A stretch of 64,000 bases of DNA. Origin: Tetracentron sinense. Its lineage: Eukaryota > Streptophyta > Magnoliopsida > Trochodendrales > Trochodendraceae. Shown in pieces: positions 1 to 12,700 of this stretch; position 1 is the stretch's first letter; the number at the start of each line of letters is the position of its first letter. The notes beneath the pieces are model-generated. The model saw only the letters and a list, made by a program, of their open reading frames with translations, did no database searches and was not told where the DNA came from. Location: positions 15,363,827-15,427,826 of the forward strand of contig CM026551.1 in the NCBI GenBank assembly GCA_015143295.1, read 5' to 3'. Both the position numbers and the translations under genes were made by a program.

Positions 1-153
1 ATTATAAATTTGATGCTGGAATTTGGCACTTGGCAGTGTATGCTTTATCAGTTCTCACCTACTCTTTTTTCTTCAATAGTTGTAATATTCTATCGTTTAA
101 TTAGATATGGGGTTTTACTCGGACCAAAAAATCCGTGCCAGCTCTAAAATGAC

Positions 154-869
154 TAGGGGTGGCAATCGGGTCGGGTGGGTCGGGTTGGGGTTGGCCCAAG
201 CTCAGCCCAAAGTTCAAAACCTTAGCTCAATCTCAGCCCGAGCACCCCAGCCCAAGCTCGGCTCACAAATAGTATCGGGCTTCGGGCCGAGTTCGGGCTG
301 ACCCAAATTAAGTAGCTTGTGGCTGATTTCGGGCTGAGTTCTCCCGTAGTTACTTGTTAACTTTCCCTTAAACACCTTCATACAATTAACAAGAACTTAA
401 TTAGTAAACAAATTTAGAGTTTAGTAAAATTAGGCAATCACTGTTCTTGGTACCCAATTTTGGGAATTGTTTCTCTAATAGGAAAAGAACTAGATTCAAA
501 TCCTTGATAAACAAGGCCAAGAGTAATTTTTTTTTTAAGAAAAAAATACTACAAGTAACATTCTTAGATAGCAAACACAAAAATAGTTTCTCCATGTGAA
601 ACATATCAATTCCAATTCAATGAGAATGAGATTAGCTCGTGAGCCTTCTCTATCTATATATACTATTTATGAAAGCATAAAATATCCTTAGTTCGGGTCG
701 GGCTGAATTCGGGCTGAGCTAAGGGCAGCCCAAACTCGGCCCAATATTTACTTCGGGCTTATATTCTTGTCCAAACTCAGCCCAACCCAAAATTAGGAAG
801 GCTCAGCCCACCCAAATTTCGGGCCGAACAATCGGGCTTTGGGCCAGCCCAACCCAATTGCCAACCCTA
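154..869. mobile_element. Non-autonomous hAT element (MITE-like)
   Basis: The ends are TAGGGGTGGCAAT on the left and the inverse of TAGGGTTGGCAAT on the right. They are flanked by an exact 8-base duplication, AAAATGAC, at 146-153 and 870-877, which is the target-site size of the hAT superfamily. The two ends are filled with short degenerate repeats of the GGGCTGAGTTCGGGC type in opposite directions, so single strands could fold back. No transposase is visible. A small open frame at 107-301 crosses the left end and is not a gene. Confidence 0.85.
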
Positions 870-877
870 AAAATGAC

Positions 878-1311
878 TGGTAAAGTTGCAGGCACTTGTT
901 AGAGGTTATCTCGTGTGTAAGCAAGCCACTGCAACTCTTCACAATATGCAAGCTCTTACAAGAGCTCAGGCCAGTGTTCGATAGCAGAGAGCTTGAGTTT
1001 GTGTTGAATTGATCTATTTCATAGAGGTGTTAACCAAACAAATTTATTTTATAATCCACATAAAATCAATTTTTCCAGCAAGTTAATTAAGCAAGTATAT
1101 TTTACACATCAGTTATTTTTTTCAATGATTAGATTATTGCTACGTTCTTATAATAGATTCTGGCCTAAATGATCTTACGAAAATGGGGTATAACCATTTT
1201 GGCTTACGTTAATTTTACAAAGCTACAAGAACCAGTAAGGACAGGTAGATATTCATCTCTTCTTCCTTCCTCTTCTTTTCATCTCCTTTTGCGGTGGTGT
1301 ACCTTTTTTTT
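878..1311. other. Non-coding, upstream of CYP59
   Basis: AT-rich unique-looking sequence with no open frame of note and no recognisable repeat ends. Nothing further can be supported here. Confidence 0.5.
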
Positions 1312-1826
1312 GAAAGGTTAAAATCGTGTGAGGCTTATGCCTCGGGGCGAGGCTTAAAGAAAACACCTTGAGGCTTAACCATGAGGCTTAAACCCCATTA
1401 AGCTCACATGAGGCACATGCCTCATGTCTTGAAGCTTGCTCATGTCTATGGCGTACATCTCATTAATTAACTAAAATTAGGTTTCTAGCCACAAGGTCCA
1501 AAACTGAGGTGGGTCCATTGAGAGACATGTGTCAAAAAATCAGTATGATCAGACATGTTTAGACCGTTCGATTAGACCCTAGTTTATCAGCATTAACCCC
1601 ATAGGGTTCACTAGACCCTATCTAGGTTATAAAAATAGGTAATCTTCCCATCTCCAATCGGATGGTCTATACATACTTGATTGAGTTGAATTTTTGCCAC
1701 TTGTCTCTTGGTACACCCGTCTTAACATCCAACGGTTAGATTTTATAACAATCGGCCATGTGTCACGTTATTAGAGATCGCTCATTAAAGGCTTTAATGA
1801 GCATTGCTCATTAGAATGCTACTCTC

Positions 1827-1871
<45 letters not shown>

Positions 1872-2035
1872 ATATATACTCTAATATTTCATTAAATTTT
1901 TTAATCTTTAAAATTTTTCTTATTTTTTATTTATTTGTTAAAATGAGAGAGCATGAAGTTTTCTTGTGAGGCTTACGCCTCATGCATCTTGAGGTCCTAA
2001 CACCTAGCCTCACGCCTTCTCATTTTAAAACCTTG
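1312..2035. mobile_element. Candidate hAT-like MITE with GAGGCTTATGCCTC palindromes
   Basis: The left side begins near GAAAGGTTAAAATCG and the right side is the inverse of CAAGGTTTTAAAATGAG, so the ends are roughly inverted. Both sides carry GAGGCTTANGCCTC palindromes and related CCTCA motifs. No clean target duplication was found, so the borders and the superfamily are uncertain. A (TA)n(TG)n microsatellite lies inside. Confidence 0.4.
1827..1870. repeat. (TA)n(TG)n microsatellite
   Basis: A run of about 14 bases of TA is followed by about 28 bases of TG. It is a simple sequence repeat inside the candidate MITE. Confidence 0.95.
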
Positions 2036-2531
2036 GTTACCAGTAATCGAATTGAACCTGGATAATAAAGCTACAATTGGATTTGAATCATCAAGTTTGA
2101 TTTCAAGATAGGCGGATCTTGAATCGAATTCGGATTTAGAGTATTCTTAAATGAAAATCAAATTCGGATTCACCTAGATTCACTCTGAGTCCGACCCATT
2201 CACATTGAGTTGCTCCGTATTGGGTTTGTTTTGGTTGCCCTTTCAATCCAAATATTAACGGGTGGGTGCAGGCTAAATGTATGTTCAGCACTCGAACCTT
2301 ACTAGATCCAACCTAGCCCAAATATATACGACCTCCATGAAAAATTTATTATGGAAAAATCTTACAAAAATATTAAGTTGGTATTAAATCGGGATTAGCA
2401 CATGATTAGCCCTCAAACAGCTAAACAATCAGGTTATTTAAGAGATTCAAAAATGAATCCAGAAGAGCTCTTCATTTTTGCAGGCTCCTTCTTCCCATCT
2501 CTCACTACCAGAGGAGAAAAATCAGCAGAAA
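2036..2531 (+). promoter_or_regulatory. CYP59: Upstream region and 5' leader of CYP59
   Basis: The 496 bases before the CYP59 start codon have no other gene. The last ~60 bases are pyrimidine-rich and then AG-rich, like a plant leader. The first ATG of the leader region used here (2532) opens the conserved cyclophilin frame. No confident TATA box or transcription start can be assigned. Confidence 0.4.
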
Positions 2532-3606
2532 ATGTCAGTTCTTATAGTGACAAGCTTGGGTGATATCGTCATAGATTTACACACTGATCGGTGCCCCTTA
2601 ACCACCAAGAACTTCTTGAAGCTCTGCAAGTAAGTTATCTCATTTTTATTATGCTCTTCCTTTGATATCATTATTTTAAAATATTTCCATTCATCTGAGC
2701 TTGCATATCTAGCTTCAATCATTTGAAAGTTTTTCCCCTAAATAGTAATTTGTTGTCTGAATGATGGTAACCTACTTTAGAAAATATCAAATTTGCTCAA
2801 TAGGATTTTCAGTTCTTAAAAAAGTGGGTGTCCAAAGATTCTATTCCTTAAAAAAAAATTGTTTTGTTTTTTTCCTTGTTATTCGGTATGGGAAAGTTCT
2901 TGAGAATGCCAGATATTAGGCCTTTACCATAGTGTGTTTTCATAAATAGGTTGAATTTTTAACTTAGTGGGTAGTCACTGTAATCGTGGGAGATCTTTGT
3001 CTAATATATATATAAACATAGGAACAAAATTCTCCGAATTTAAAAAAAATTCGTTAATTATTCGCGAATTTTAGGTGTGCCGAATTATTCTCCGAATTAT
3101 TCGCCAATTGTAGGTATGTTGAATTAAATTGCTTATTTTGTATATTATCTAATCAAATTGTTAGATATCTTTTTATAATTATTATTTTTTTCCCGAATTG
3201 TTTCTGAATATTTCCCGGATTTTTCCGAACTTGACCCTTGCCGAATTATTCCCAAACCCCAACTTTGTCATTATGTATATATATATATATATATATATGC
3301 TGAATTGCAGTTGAATTTTGATTTTAAATTGGCCAATGTCTTGTGAATTTATAATGTCTATTGTTAATGTGAAGTTCATTTATCTCATCTTGGATTCACA
3401 TTTCAATTGCTCTTTGAATGGGTTAGGCATTACAATTCTGGGATTTTTCGTGCTTGTAATAATTTATTTATCAAACAATTGAACTAGCTCATTAAGATTA
3501 TTGAATACTACTTTAGATTTTTAATCACTATGAAAACATAAGGCGGTCAACATGGACCTTTGCAATCCATGTAGCAATGTATAGCAACAATCCACATATA
3601 ACACAA

Positions 3607-3672
<66 letters not shown>

Positions 3673-5187
3673 ACCACAAGTGTTTGGGGGATGGCAATGT
3701 GAGGTGTATTAGAAGTGGATTGAACCAATCGGTTGTGGTGGAACAAATGGGTTTGGAAAAACGAATAACCTTCTTAAGTGCTGCTTGATTGGAGATTTGC
3801 TGTTGAAGAACCGGAGGAAGCTCGGATTAGGGAATAGGTATCCAAGGGTTGAATTACTGCATATACTGTGCAAGTCAAAATATTCGATAATGGTCTATTT
3901 TTGTTCATCCTCCCTTCTGAAGTTGAGCAACTGGAATCCTCCATGGAGGGTGGAGGATTTTAACGGCAATACCCTAATACTAGATGTCTGGCACCCAAAT
4001 CTTAATTGCTGCTTGATTGGAATTTTTCTGTCATAAAAAATTGTTAAAAACTGTTTCAATAATGGGCTGCTGTCATACTTTTCTTATAATTTAGCTAATG
4101 GTTTTTGGATGTTTAACCTGTATTTGTTAAATGTGTGAAAGTCTACTTTTCGGCTTTTTGCAGCTCTGATTCTCAATAATTGATGAAAATAGATCATTTT
4201 GGAGTAGAAAGTAACCCCTTAAACTCCTGAGATTTGTCCTTCTTCATGGTAGTTTTAAACATGAATTACTCACAGCTTTTTGAAAAAATTCCAGAATAAA
4301 TATCTAATATATGAAATATTCGTTTATAACTTTTTATAATTAGTAATCTTATTTTATATTTTTTATATCTTGCCCGACATTTTCCCAATTTATTTATGAA
4401 TTTTGCCGGGGGTTTTTTTTCGAAAATTTTCCTAGATGAATAATTCCCGAATTCCGACTTTGTAACTATGCTAATCGGTCACTTTTGCAGTTAGAAATTT
4501 TAAAATGCTTTCTTCCCAATCTTTTCAGAAATTGTTTTTTTTTTTTGGTTTATTGAGGGTCAACGGATTGTTTATTGTATAAAAATTAAGTTTTTCACCA
4601 AGTTGTGGGCATGTCTTATAATTTCTCCAATGATCCATAATGTTGAAATAGACCAATAACCATTCAAAGATGTTTCTTGTTGTCAATATAAAATGTTTGT
4701 TTTCTTTTTCTTTAATTTTATTTTGTTCATTTTTAGCGGTCTGATATATGAATAGTGAATGTGAATATTTTCTTTATTGTGTTGAGGTGTAGGTTGATTC
4801 AAAATCGTGTCTTATGAGTTCTTCTTTGTGCTGGAATGCAGGATTAAATACTACAATGGCTGTCTATTTCACACAGTTCAGAAGGATTTTACAGCACAGA
4901 CTGGAGACCCTACTGGAAAGGGCACTGGAGGCAATTCCATATATAAGTAACAAACATCAGACATGCTTATCAGTGATTTAAAATTACATATCCGATACTA
5001 CATATTTTGACTTTTAGAAACTTTGATTTACATACTCTTGCATATTTATCTCACATCATGTCCTTTCAGATTTCTTTATGGTGATCAAGCTCGTTTTTTT
5101 GGTGATGAGATTCATCTGGATTTAAAGCATTCTAAAACAGGAACTGTTGCTATGGCTAGTGGCGGAGAGAATCTTAATGCTTCTCAG
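2532..5187 (+). CDS. CYP59: CYP59 exons 1-3: N-terminal half of the cyclophilin domain
   Basis: Exon 1 (2532-2629) starts [19 protein letters not shown], the conserved start of CYP59, and ends in phase 2 before GTAAGT. Exon 2 (4842-4946) supplies [18 protein letters not shown] and [11 protein letters not shown]. Exon 3 (5070-5187) supplies [18 protein letters not shown] and ends at AASQ-like NLNASQ before GTATTA. Intron 1 is 2.2 kb and holds small repeats. The Q of FTAQ and the aromatic F of the cyclophilin pocket are kept; the usual Arg is Thr. Confidence 0.92.
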
Positions 5188-8100
5188 GTATTAGATAAAT
5201 TATCTTGTAAAATGGTATGGAGATATTTTCTTGCCTTTTATTTGGACAATATAGAGGTTCCCAAGTTTCTCTTGTTGATAATTGTGGTAAAGGGCCTAAT
5301 AAAATAATCCCATGACAGCTTTATGTTTATGTTTTTTGTTTTAAGGCAATTTATGCCCATTCGTAAAAGGAGATCTCCAAAGGGTGGAGACATAATTCCA
5401 ACCCCACTCTTTTTTCATCTCAGTTGGTTTGAAACAATGAGGTTTAGGGTTTAAATCTAGGGTCTTATGGTTTAGGGTTTTAGAGAAAGAAGAAAGAGAT
5501 TAGGAAAATATTATGTCTCTCTCATATTATTTTATTATTTATATTCTACTAATAGTATACTAATAATATATAAGAGATACTAATAGTACACCACTATTAC
5601 ATTATATTATATATAAGACATAAAAATAATACTTAGAGGGTGGAGGATGGCTAACTAGTGCTATATGAGCCTCCAGGTGGAAGAGTATGTGGACCATTTG
5701 CTCTTGTACTGTCCTATTGTGTTTGGTATTTGGGGACATTTCCGTACCTGCATGGGTGTGGATTGGGTCTTTCCCTCCTCCTTTCACAACTTCTTATCAT
5801 GTTGGGCTTCAATTAGTTTGGCGGGTGCTCACGAGGCATTATGGTTGGTCCTCCTTGGAGCCATATCATGGATGATATGGAAAGAACGAAATCTTAGAGT
5901 TTTTGAGGATACTTCATCGCCCTCTTCTCGCATTTGTGCTCGTATCCACCTGGTTGTTTTGGAATGGGCGGGGCTTTACACTAGTGGGGAGGAGTTAAGG
6001 GTGTTGCTGGATGGACATTCGCAAGCCCGGCCAAATCGGGTTAGATGGCCTTGAAGGGTGTTTTTGGTTTGGTCCTTGAGTTTATATACTTGTAAACTCT
6101 TGCTTGTTTGCTTTTATGTACCTGTACCTTTTTTTTTCATATATGCATTGCTTGATTATCGATAAAAAAAAAAGTTGGTGTATAGATATCACCCATGCCC
6201 AACTTGCCGACAATATTACGAACTGAGAATCACCAAAACCCTTAGTCAAAACATTGGCTAACTGATCTTTGAACTTTACGAATGGAGTGCAAATGTATCA
6301 CAACTTCAACTTTTCTTTGATGAAATGGCGATCAACATCAATATGCTTAGTTCTATCATGTTGCATAGCGTCTATCTGAAACCAAGCCAACCCAGTTTGC
6401 ATCAATGTAGGCTTCAACTTATAGGTTGCCTTGACAAGTATTCATCAAACCTTTTTCAGGTGACGACTTTAAATAGCGGAAGATTCTATTCACTGCATCT
6501 AGATGTCTAGTGGTCCGTGCATGCATAAATTGACTAGCAATACTGACTGCATAAGCAATGCCTAGCTTAAGGAGAGATAGATAGATGAGTCGATCAACAA
6601 GTCTCTAATACCTTTATGTATCCAGTAGACGTTTCCCACTATCTTCACTAAGCTTGTGATTAGGATCAATGAGTGTATCACATGGCTTGCAACCATCATA
6701 CACGTCTCTTCTAGAAGATCAATAATATACTTGCTTAGATGAAAATACCGTTCTTGGACCTGACAACCCCTATCCCAAGGAAGTACTTCAGCTGACCGAA
6801 GTCATTGATCTCAAACTATTCTGATATCCATGATGTGGCAGCCCAGATGGGTTCACCATTGAGTTTTATCGAGTATGTTGGGATATAATTGGGAAGGATG
6901 TCATGGCTGTGATGCGCGAGATGTATGAGTTTGGGCGCTTTGATAAAGTGATTAACAACACTTTTGTAACTCTAATACCCAAGAAAAAGGGAGCAGTGGA
7001 TATCATTGACTTTCGCCCCATTAGTCTAGTGTGCAACATTTATAAAATTCTATCCAAGGTTCTAGTAGTTAGACTTAGGAGAGTGATGGGGCCTATCATT
7101 TCTCCACAACAAGGGGCCTTTGTAGGTGGTTGCCAGATCCTCAATGGTATCCTAATAGCCAACAAATGCATTAATGACAGAATTAGATCTAAGGTATCGG
7201 GCATTGTGTGCAAAGTGGACATGGAAAAAGCTTACGATCACGTTAACTGGAGTTTCTGGGATATGTGTTGAAAAGAATGGGTATTGGTCCTAGGTGGTGT
7301 CATTGGATATAGTTGTGCATTTCATCGGTGCCGTTCTCCATCCTTCTTAATGGTAGCCCGATCGGTTACTTTCAAAGCTCTAGGGATTTAAGACAGGGGA
7401 TCCTCTTTCCCCTTTCCTATTCATCATCGTTTCTGAAGCTTTGAGTAGGATGTTATCTCGAGCGGACGACTCGGTCTTCGAAAGTTTCTCTTGGTAGAGA
7501 CAGATTGCGGATCTCTCATCTCCAGTTTGCGGATGACACCCTAGTTTTCTGTAGAACATTACAGCAGGATCTCATCGGTCTTAGGAGTCTCTGTGTTTTG
7601 AAGCAGTCTCTGGGTTGCGAGTTAACATGTCTAAATCTGAGATCATAGGGATTGGAGAGGTCTTCGTCATGGCCGGCCTTGCAGCTTGTGTTGGTTGTAG
7701 GGTGGGGTCCCTTCCATCAGTATATCTGGGCATGCCCCTCGGGGCCCATTTTAAATCTAAGTTTGCGTGGGCCCCGGTTTTGGATAAGTTTGCTAAGCGT
7801 CTGTTGGGATGGCAATCGTCTTACTTATCTAAAGGCGGAAATCTAACTTTGATCCATAGCACCCTCGGTAGCTTGTCAACCTTCTTCATGTCTAGCTTTG
7901 TTATCCCGCATTCCGTAGCTCGGTCCCTAGAATAGATGCAGCTGGAGTTTCTTTGGCATGACAAAGGGGGTTATTTCAGGTATCATCTGGTAGATTGAGC
8001 TTCTATTTGTTGCCCTAAATGTGAGGGGGGCTCGGTTTGAAACCCCTGTCTCTAGTAAACAAGGATCTTCTGGGAAGTGGGTCTTTCCCTCTTCCTTTCT

Positions 8101-9675
8101 AAACTTCTTATCTTGCTGGGAATTGGTAAGTGGGGATGGTTCAAAGATGGCTATTTGGCGGGTTCTGCCAAGCGCAGTAACATGGGCAATTTGGAAAGAG
8201 AGGAACAAGAGGGTCTTTGACAACTTACACTCATCTACCCATAGAATCTGCTCTCGCATTGTTTCTTTGGTTGTGGATTGGGTTTCTTCTAGACAGGGAG
8301 GGGTGAACATGAGCTTACTTTTTGCCCAATCTGCCCACGGGGGGTTATCATGGTTGTCTTGTTGTTTTTCTTTCCTTCCTTTTGGTGGTTCATGATCTCG
8401 TGAACTTCTATCTTTAGTTGTCTTTGTAGCTTGCTTAGTTGCTTCATTTATAGATATATTTGCATGAATTATCGACCAAATATAAAAAAAACCTGCTCTT
8501 TAGTAACGTTATCTCATCCATATCATTCTCTGTTACTACAATACCATCCTCGTACATAATCAAGATGTCACCTTCTGATGAGATCGCTTGATGAACAATA
8601 TGTGGTCTGCTTGACTTTGCTTGTTATCATTCTTCACCATAGGGTTGGGTATGCATAGAGTCATGCTAATTAGTACCCTATTTGTAAAGTACTTGGGTGG
8701 TACTACTACAACCTTAATTGTATATATGGATAACATAGTTAGAACAAGTGACAACCTAGAGCTTCAAAGACTTGAGATATTTCAATTTAAAGATTTTGAG
8801 ATCAAGGATCTGGGGTTCTTAGGGCTCGTTTGGATCATAGGAATTGGTAGGTGGGAATTAGAATTGGAGAATAAGAATTTCAACTCCGGTCTTAGAACGC
8901 CCATGATTCATACAAATTTCAATTCTAGTAGGAATTGAACAAATGTCAATTCCTACAGTTTGTGGGAATTGCAGTATCCACCTAGAAGGTGGACATTTGC
9001 AATTTTCATACGCATGAGAATTGACATAGATCTTTTATAACTTGACTAGTTGACTATCCCTCTTTCTTAACTATCCTAGATTTTTTGTATTTGAATTATT
9101 TTTTTGTAATTTCTTTAAAAAACTTATTTTAGAAGTTTGAAAATTTATTAAAGAACTATGAAATAAATGTTGTTTAACAATATTCAATATATATATATTT
9201 ATTTAATTAAACTTAATTTTTAAAATAATTTTAGTTATATTTATAATTTTTTGTTTTTTAAGATAAACTTATATTTAAACTTAAATTAATTTTTAAATAT
9301 ATTGTGATTATTCATTCTTATATTTGATTATTAAAATAATATATTTTGCGAGTGCAATATAAAATAGTTTTCCATTACATATACATATGATATATTTTTC
9401 TATATATATACTTTAGTTTTATTCTATAAAAATAGAAATAGAAAATTTTATTATCGAAGAAAAATATATTATTCTACTGAATTAATTTACATTAGTAGAA
9501 ATTTATAACTTAATAATAATGTCATTATCTGTACCAAGAAGCAGAGAGACCTACTATATCATAGATTAGAACTCATTTATTTAGATGGTAGGTCCAATTG
9601 ATCGTATTCAATTCTATTTGTATATATATATAACAATTTATCATATGTATATGTATCTAAAAAAATGATTGTCTA

Positions 9676-9713
<38 letters not shown>

Positions 9714-12700
9714 CAATTTACAAGTGGACTTTTAGGCATCCAAACAATGAACTTAAATAGCTTATTTTTTAAATTCCGCAATGTCAACCAAACAGTGGTA
9801 TTTCAGTACAGACTTTCCAATTAATAGATATTGCAATCAAGGTTCTAAATATCGACAATATCGGCGATATAACGCCGATATTTATCGGTATCGGCACTTG
9901 CTGACACATCTATACAGTGTAAGGTATTTTTTTACATGATGTCGTGAGTTATCACCGAAATATCTACGATATGTCGTCGATATCTCACTGATATCGACTG
10001 AAATACGTGGCACCCAAATTTTTCAAAGGTGTAGTAGCATCCATCCAAAAAATAAAAACTCACGGACTGAAATCAGTCCTCATTCCTTGATTTAGAAGAA
10101 GAAAAAAAAAGGAAAAATGGTTGAGACTTGAGAGTGGAGAAGAAAGAAGGAAGAACCGAAGAAGATGGTACATACCTGTGAAGAGTCATCGCCATTGCCG
10201 TGAGGACTGAGTTGCTACCTTTGCTGATTGCAAAAGCCCTAGATCACTAGATGCCAAGGTCGAGCTTATCCCTCTCCACTCTTCCCTTTTCCGAGCTCTA
10301 CATGTCGTCTTTTTTTGGGTTGGGTTTTATTCTGAAGTTCTGAAGTATACGAAGACTTAAAAGAGACCCTTATAAGGGTTATGCCAACTTCACTCTGTTT
10401 TAAACCTAACAAGGTCAAGGTATTGCTAACTTCACTCTCTATTAAAACCTTTAAGTGTTTTAAACCCTAACAAGGTCAAGGGTAATGCTAACTTTACTCT
10501 TTGTTACTAATATTCTCTTTTAATTATTTTTAGTAATATTAAAAACTAAATAATTTCTTAATAATATTTTATTCAAAATTATTTATTGGTAATAAGATTA
10601 TGCCCATAAGGGGTTTTTAGTAATATTAAAAAATTAATAATTTCTTAATAATATTTTATAAATTCAAAATTATTTATAAGTAATAAGATTATGTCCATTA
10701 GGGCTTTTTAGTAATATTAAAAAATTAATAATTTCCTATTAATATTTTATAAATTCAAAATTATTTATAGGTAATAAGATTATGCCCATAAGGGCTTTTT
10801 AAAAATAAACAAAATATACTACCACTTTGACTAATCAGTAATCACTTAGCTATAATTTATAAATTAACATATTATTTAACATACTATTTTTAGTACAAAA
10901 ATATATAAGTTAAAGTGTTAACTTATAAATTTATAAGTTAACATACTATTTTTAGTACATAATTTAAAAATATATATTCTAAAAATAATGTGCCATATAA
11001 GGAATTATATTATATGACAAAAATTAATATGTTAAAAACTAATATTGATTTATTATACACCCAATTTAATGTATGCTTGTATTATTATGAAACTTATAAA
11101 TTATTAATTTATGATTGATTGAGAAATGAATGAAACATGAATCAATCATACATTATTGTCACTCGTCAGCGCATATCTTTACTCTCTTCTCATTGCATCT
11201 CTTATGTATATTATTGTTTTTTTTTAATGTTTTTATTCTAAAAAGTGTATTAACATCTATTTTAACATTTCTTGAAGTTTCACTGCAAAATTTCATCTTT
11301 TGCCCGTTTTTATTTATCATTTTTCTAAAAATCACCGATAAACGATATATCTTTCGATATATCCTTTTTCCACGGCTCGACATGTAGAGCGATATCGATA
11401 TTTAGAACCTTGATTGCAATGCCTATTCATTAGAATTCTTAGGCATGTTTCAATTCTTGACATCCAAACAAACCCTTAAGGTATTTCTTTAGAATTGAGA
11501 AAGTATCTCTATTTCCCATAGAAAATATGTTTTTGACTTGCTGTGAGACACTGGAAAAATCAGAGCAAAATTGGTTGATATACCAATGGGAGCCAATCTC
11601 AGACTTGATCATGAAGGTAACCTCTTGAGGATGTTGGGATGTTCCAGAGATCGGTTGTGAGGCTGATTTACTTATATCTGATGCATCTAAACATTACTTA
11701 TTCGGTTAGTTTATGCATAAGCCACGAACTCTTCATCTAGAGTTAGTTGAAAGGGTGCTAAGATAACTCAAGTTCTCTCCTGGAAAAGGTTTTTTTTGTT
11801 AATCTCTTGGAAAAGGTTTACTCAGGTTTACAGATTGAAGATCTGTATCAAACCTTTGTACTTTTGGTGGAAACTTGGTCACATCAAGAAGCATGAAACA
11901 AGCAGTTGTAGCAACTAGCAAGGTCAAGTGTTGAAGGAAAATAGAGGGCAATGACACATGAAGCATGTGAGTTACTCTAGATCAAGATTCTAGTGACAAA
12001 ACTTGGATTTTTAGTTCAGTTATAAATGAAGTTGTATTGTTATAACAAGGCTGCTATTAGTATTGCTCGCAATGCAGTTCAACATAACAGACGCAATACA
12101 TCGAGGTTGATAGACATTTTATTCGAGAAAAAGTTGCATTGAGAGTGATTAGCCTGCTATTACTCAAAGAAGAGGATCAGTTGGCTGACATTCTCACAAA
12201 AGTAATGGCTTATAGTGAGGGTATTTTTGTTATCACTATTATTTAATTAATAAAACATGAATGTACACCACATGGGTGTATCTCTCATTCACTCTTAAAG
12301 GAAACATATTTTTCTCTTCCTCTCTTCTTCTTCCTTCATTCTTGCATTTAGGATTTCAATTTCTGCTACAGTTTATGTCACGTGGTATTTATCTCATTTT
12401 CTTATTACTGTGAGTTTTGAGTGTTTATTGATATTTTAAAAAAATCATTTTTAATGCAAGTTTCTTGGGTTTACACAATGTCTCCATGGTTTCCAATAGT
12501 ATTTCCAGACTCTCATAAATTTCCATGAAATGTTTTCACTTCCTAGATGGTCGAAGTATCTACTGAAACCAAAATTTAAAACCTTGAGCCACAAGTCTTG
12601 GGCGTAGAGCTTTGTTGGCCTCTTGATAGAGAGATATGATTGATGACTTCAAACTAGATCAAAACTCTATGTATAATTCATGACTTGATATTTTATGGGT

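Larger units (their letters stand above)
8632..12390 (+). mobile_element. Copia-type LTR retrotransposon fragment, interrupted by a Harbinger-type element
   Basis: Sense-strand sequence at 8632-8821 and 11479-12215 resembles the RT to RNase H part of Ty1/Copia polyproteins, with a LIVYMDNIV box near 8716 and an ADILTK box near 12190. From about 12200 to 12390 the sequence resembles the end of a Copia LTR: an AATAAAA signal, TGTACACCACATGGG and a pyrimidine-rich tract. The 8822-11475 DNA element lies inside. It is a broken fossil with several breaks. It is adjacent to but opposite in direction to the other Copia fragment. Confidence 0.7.
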
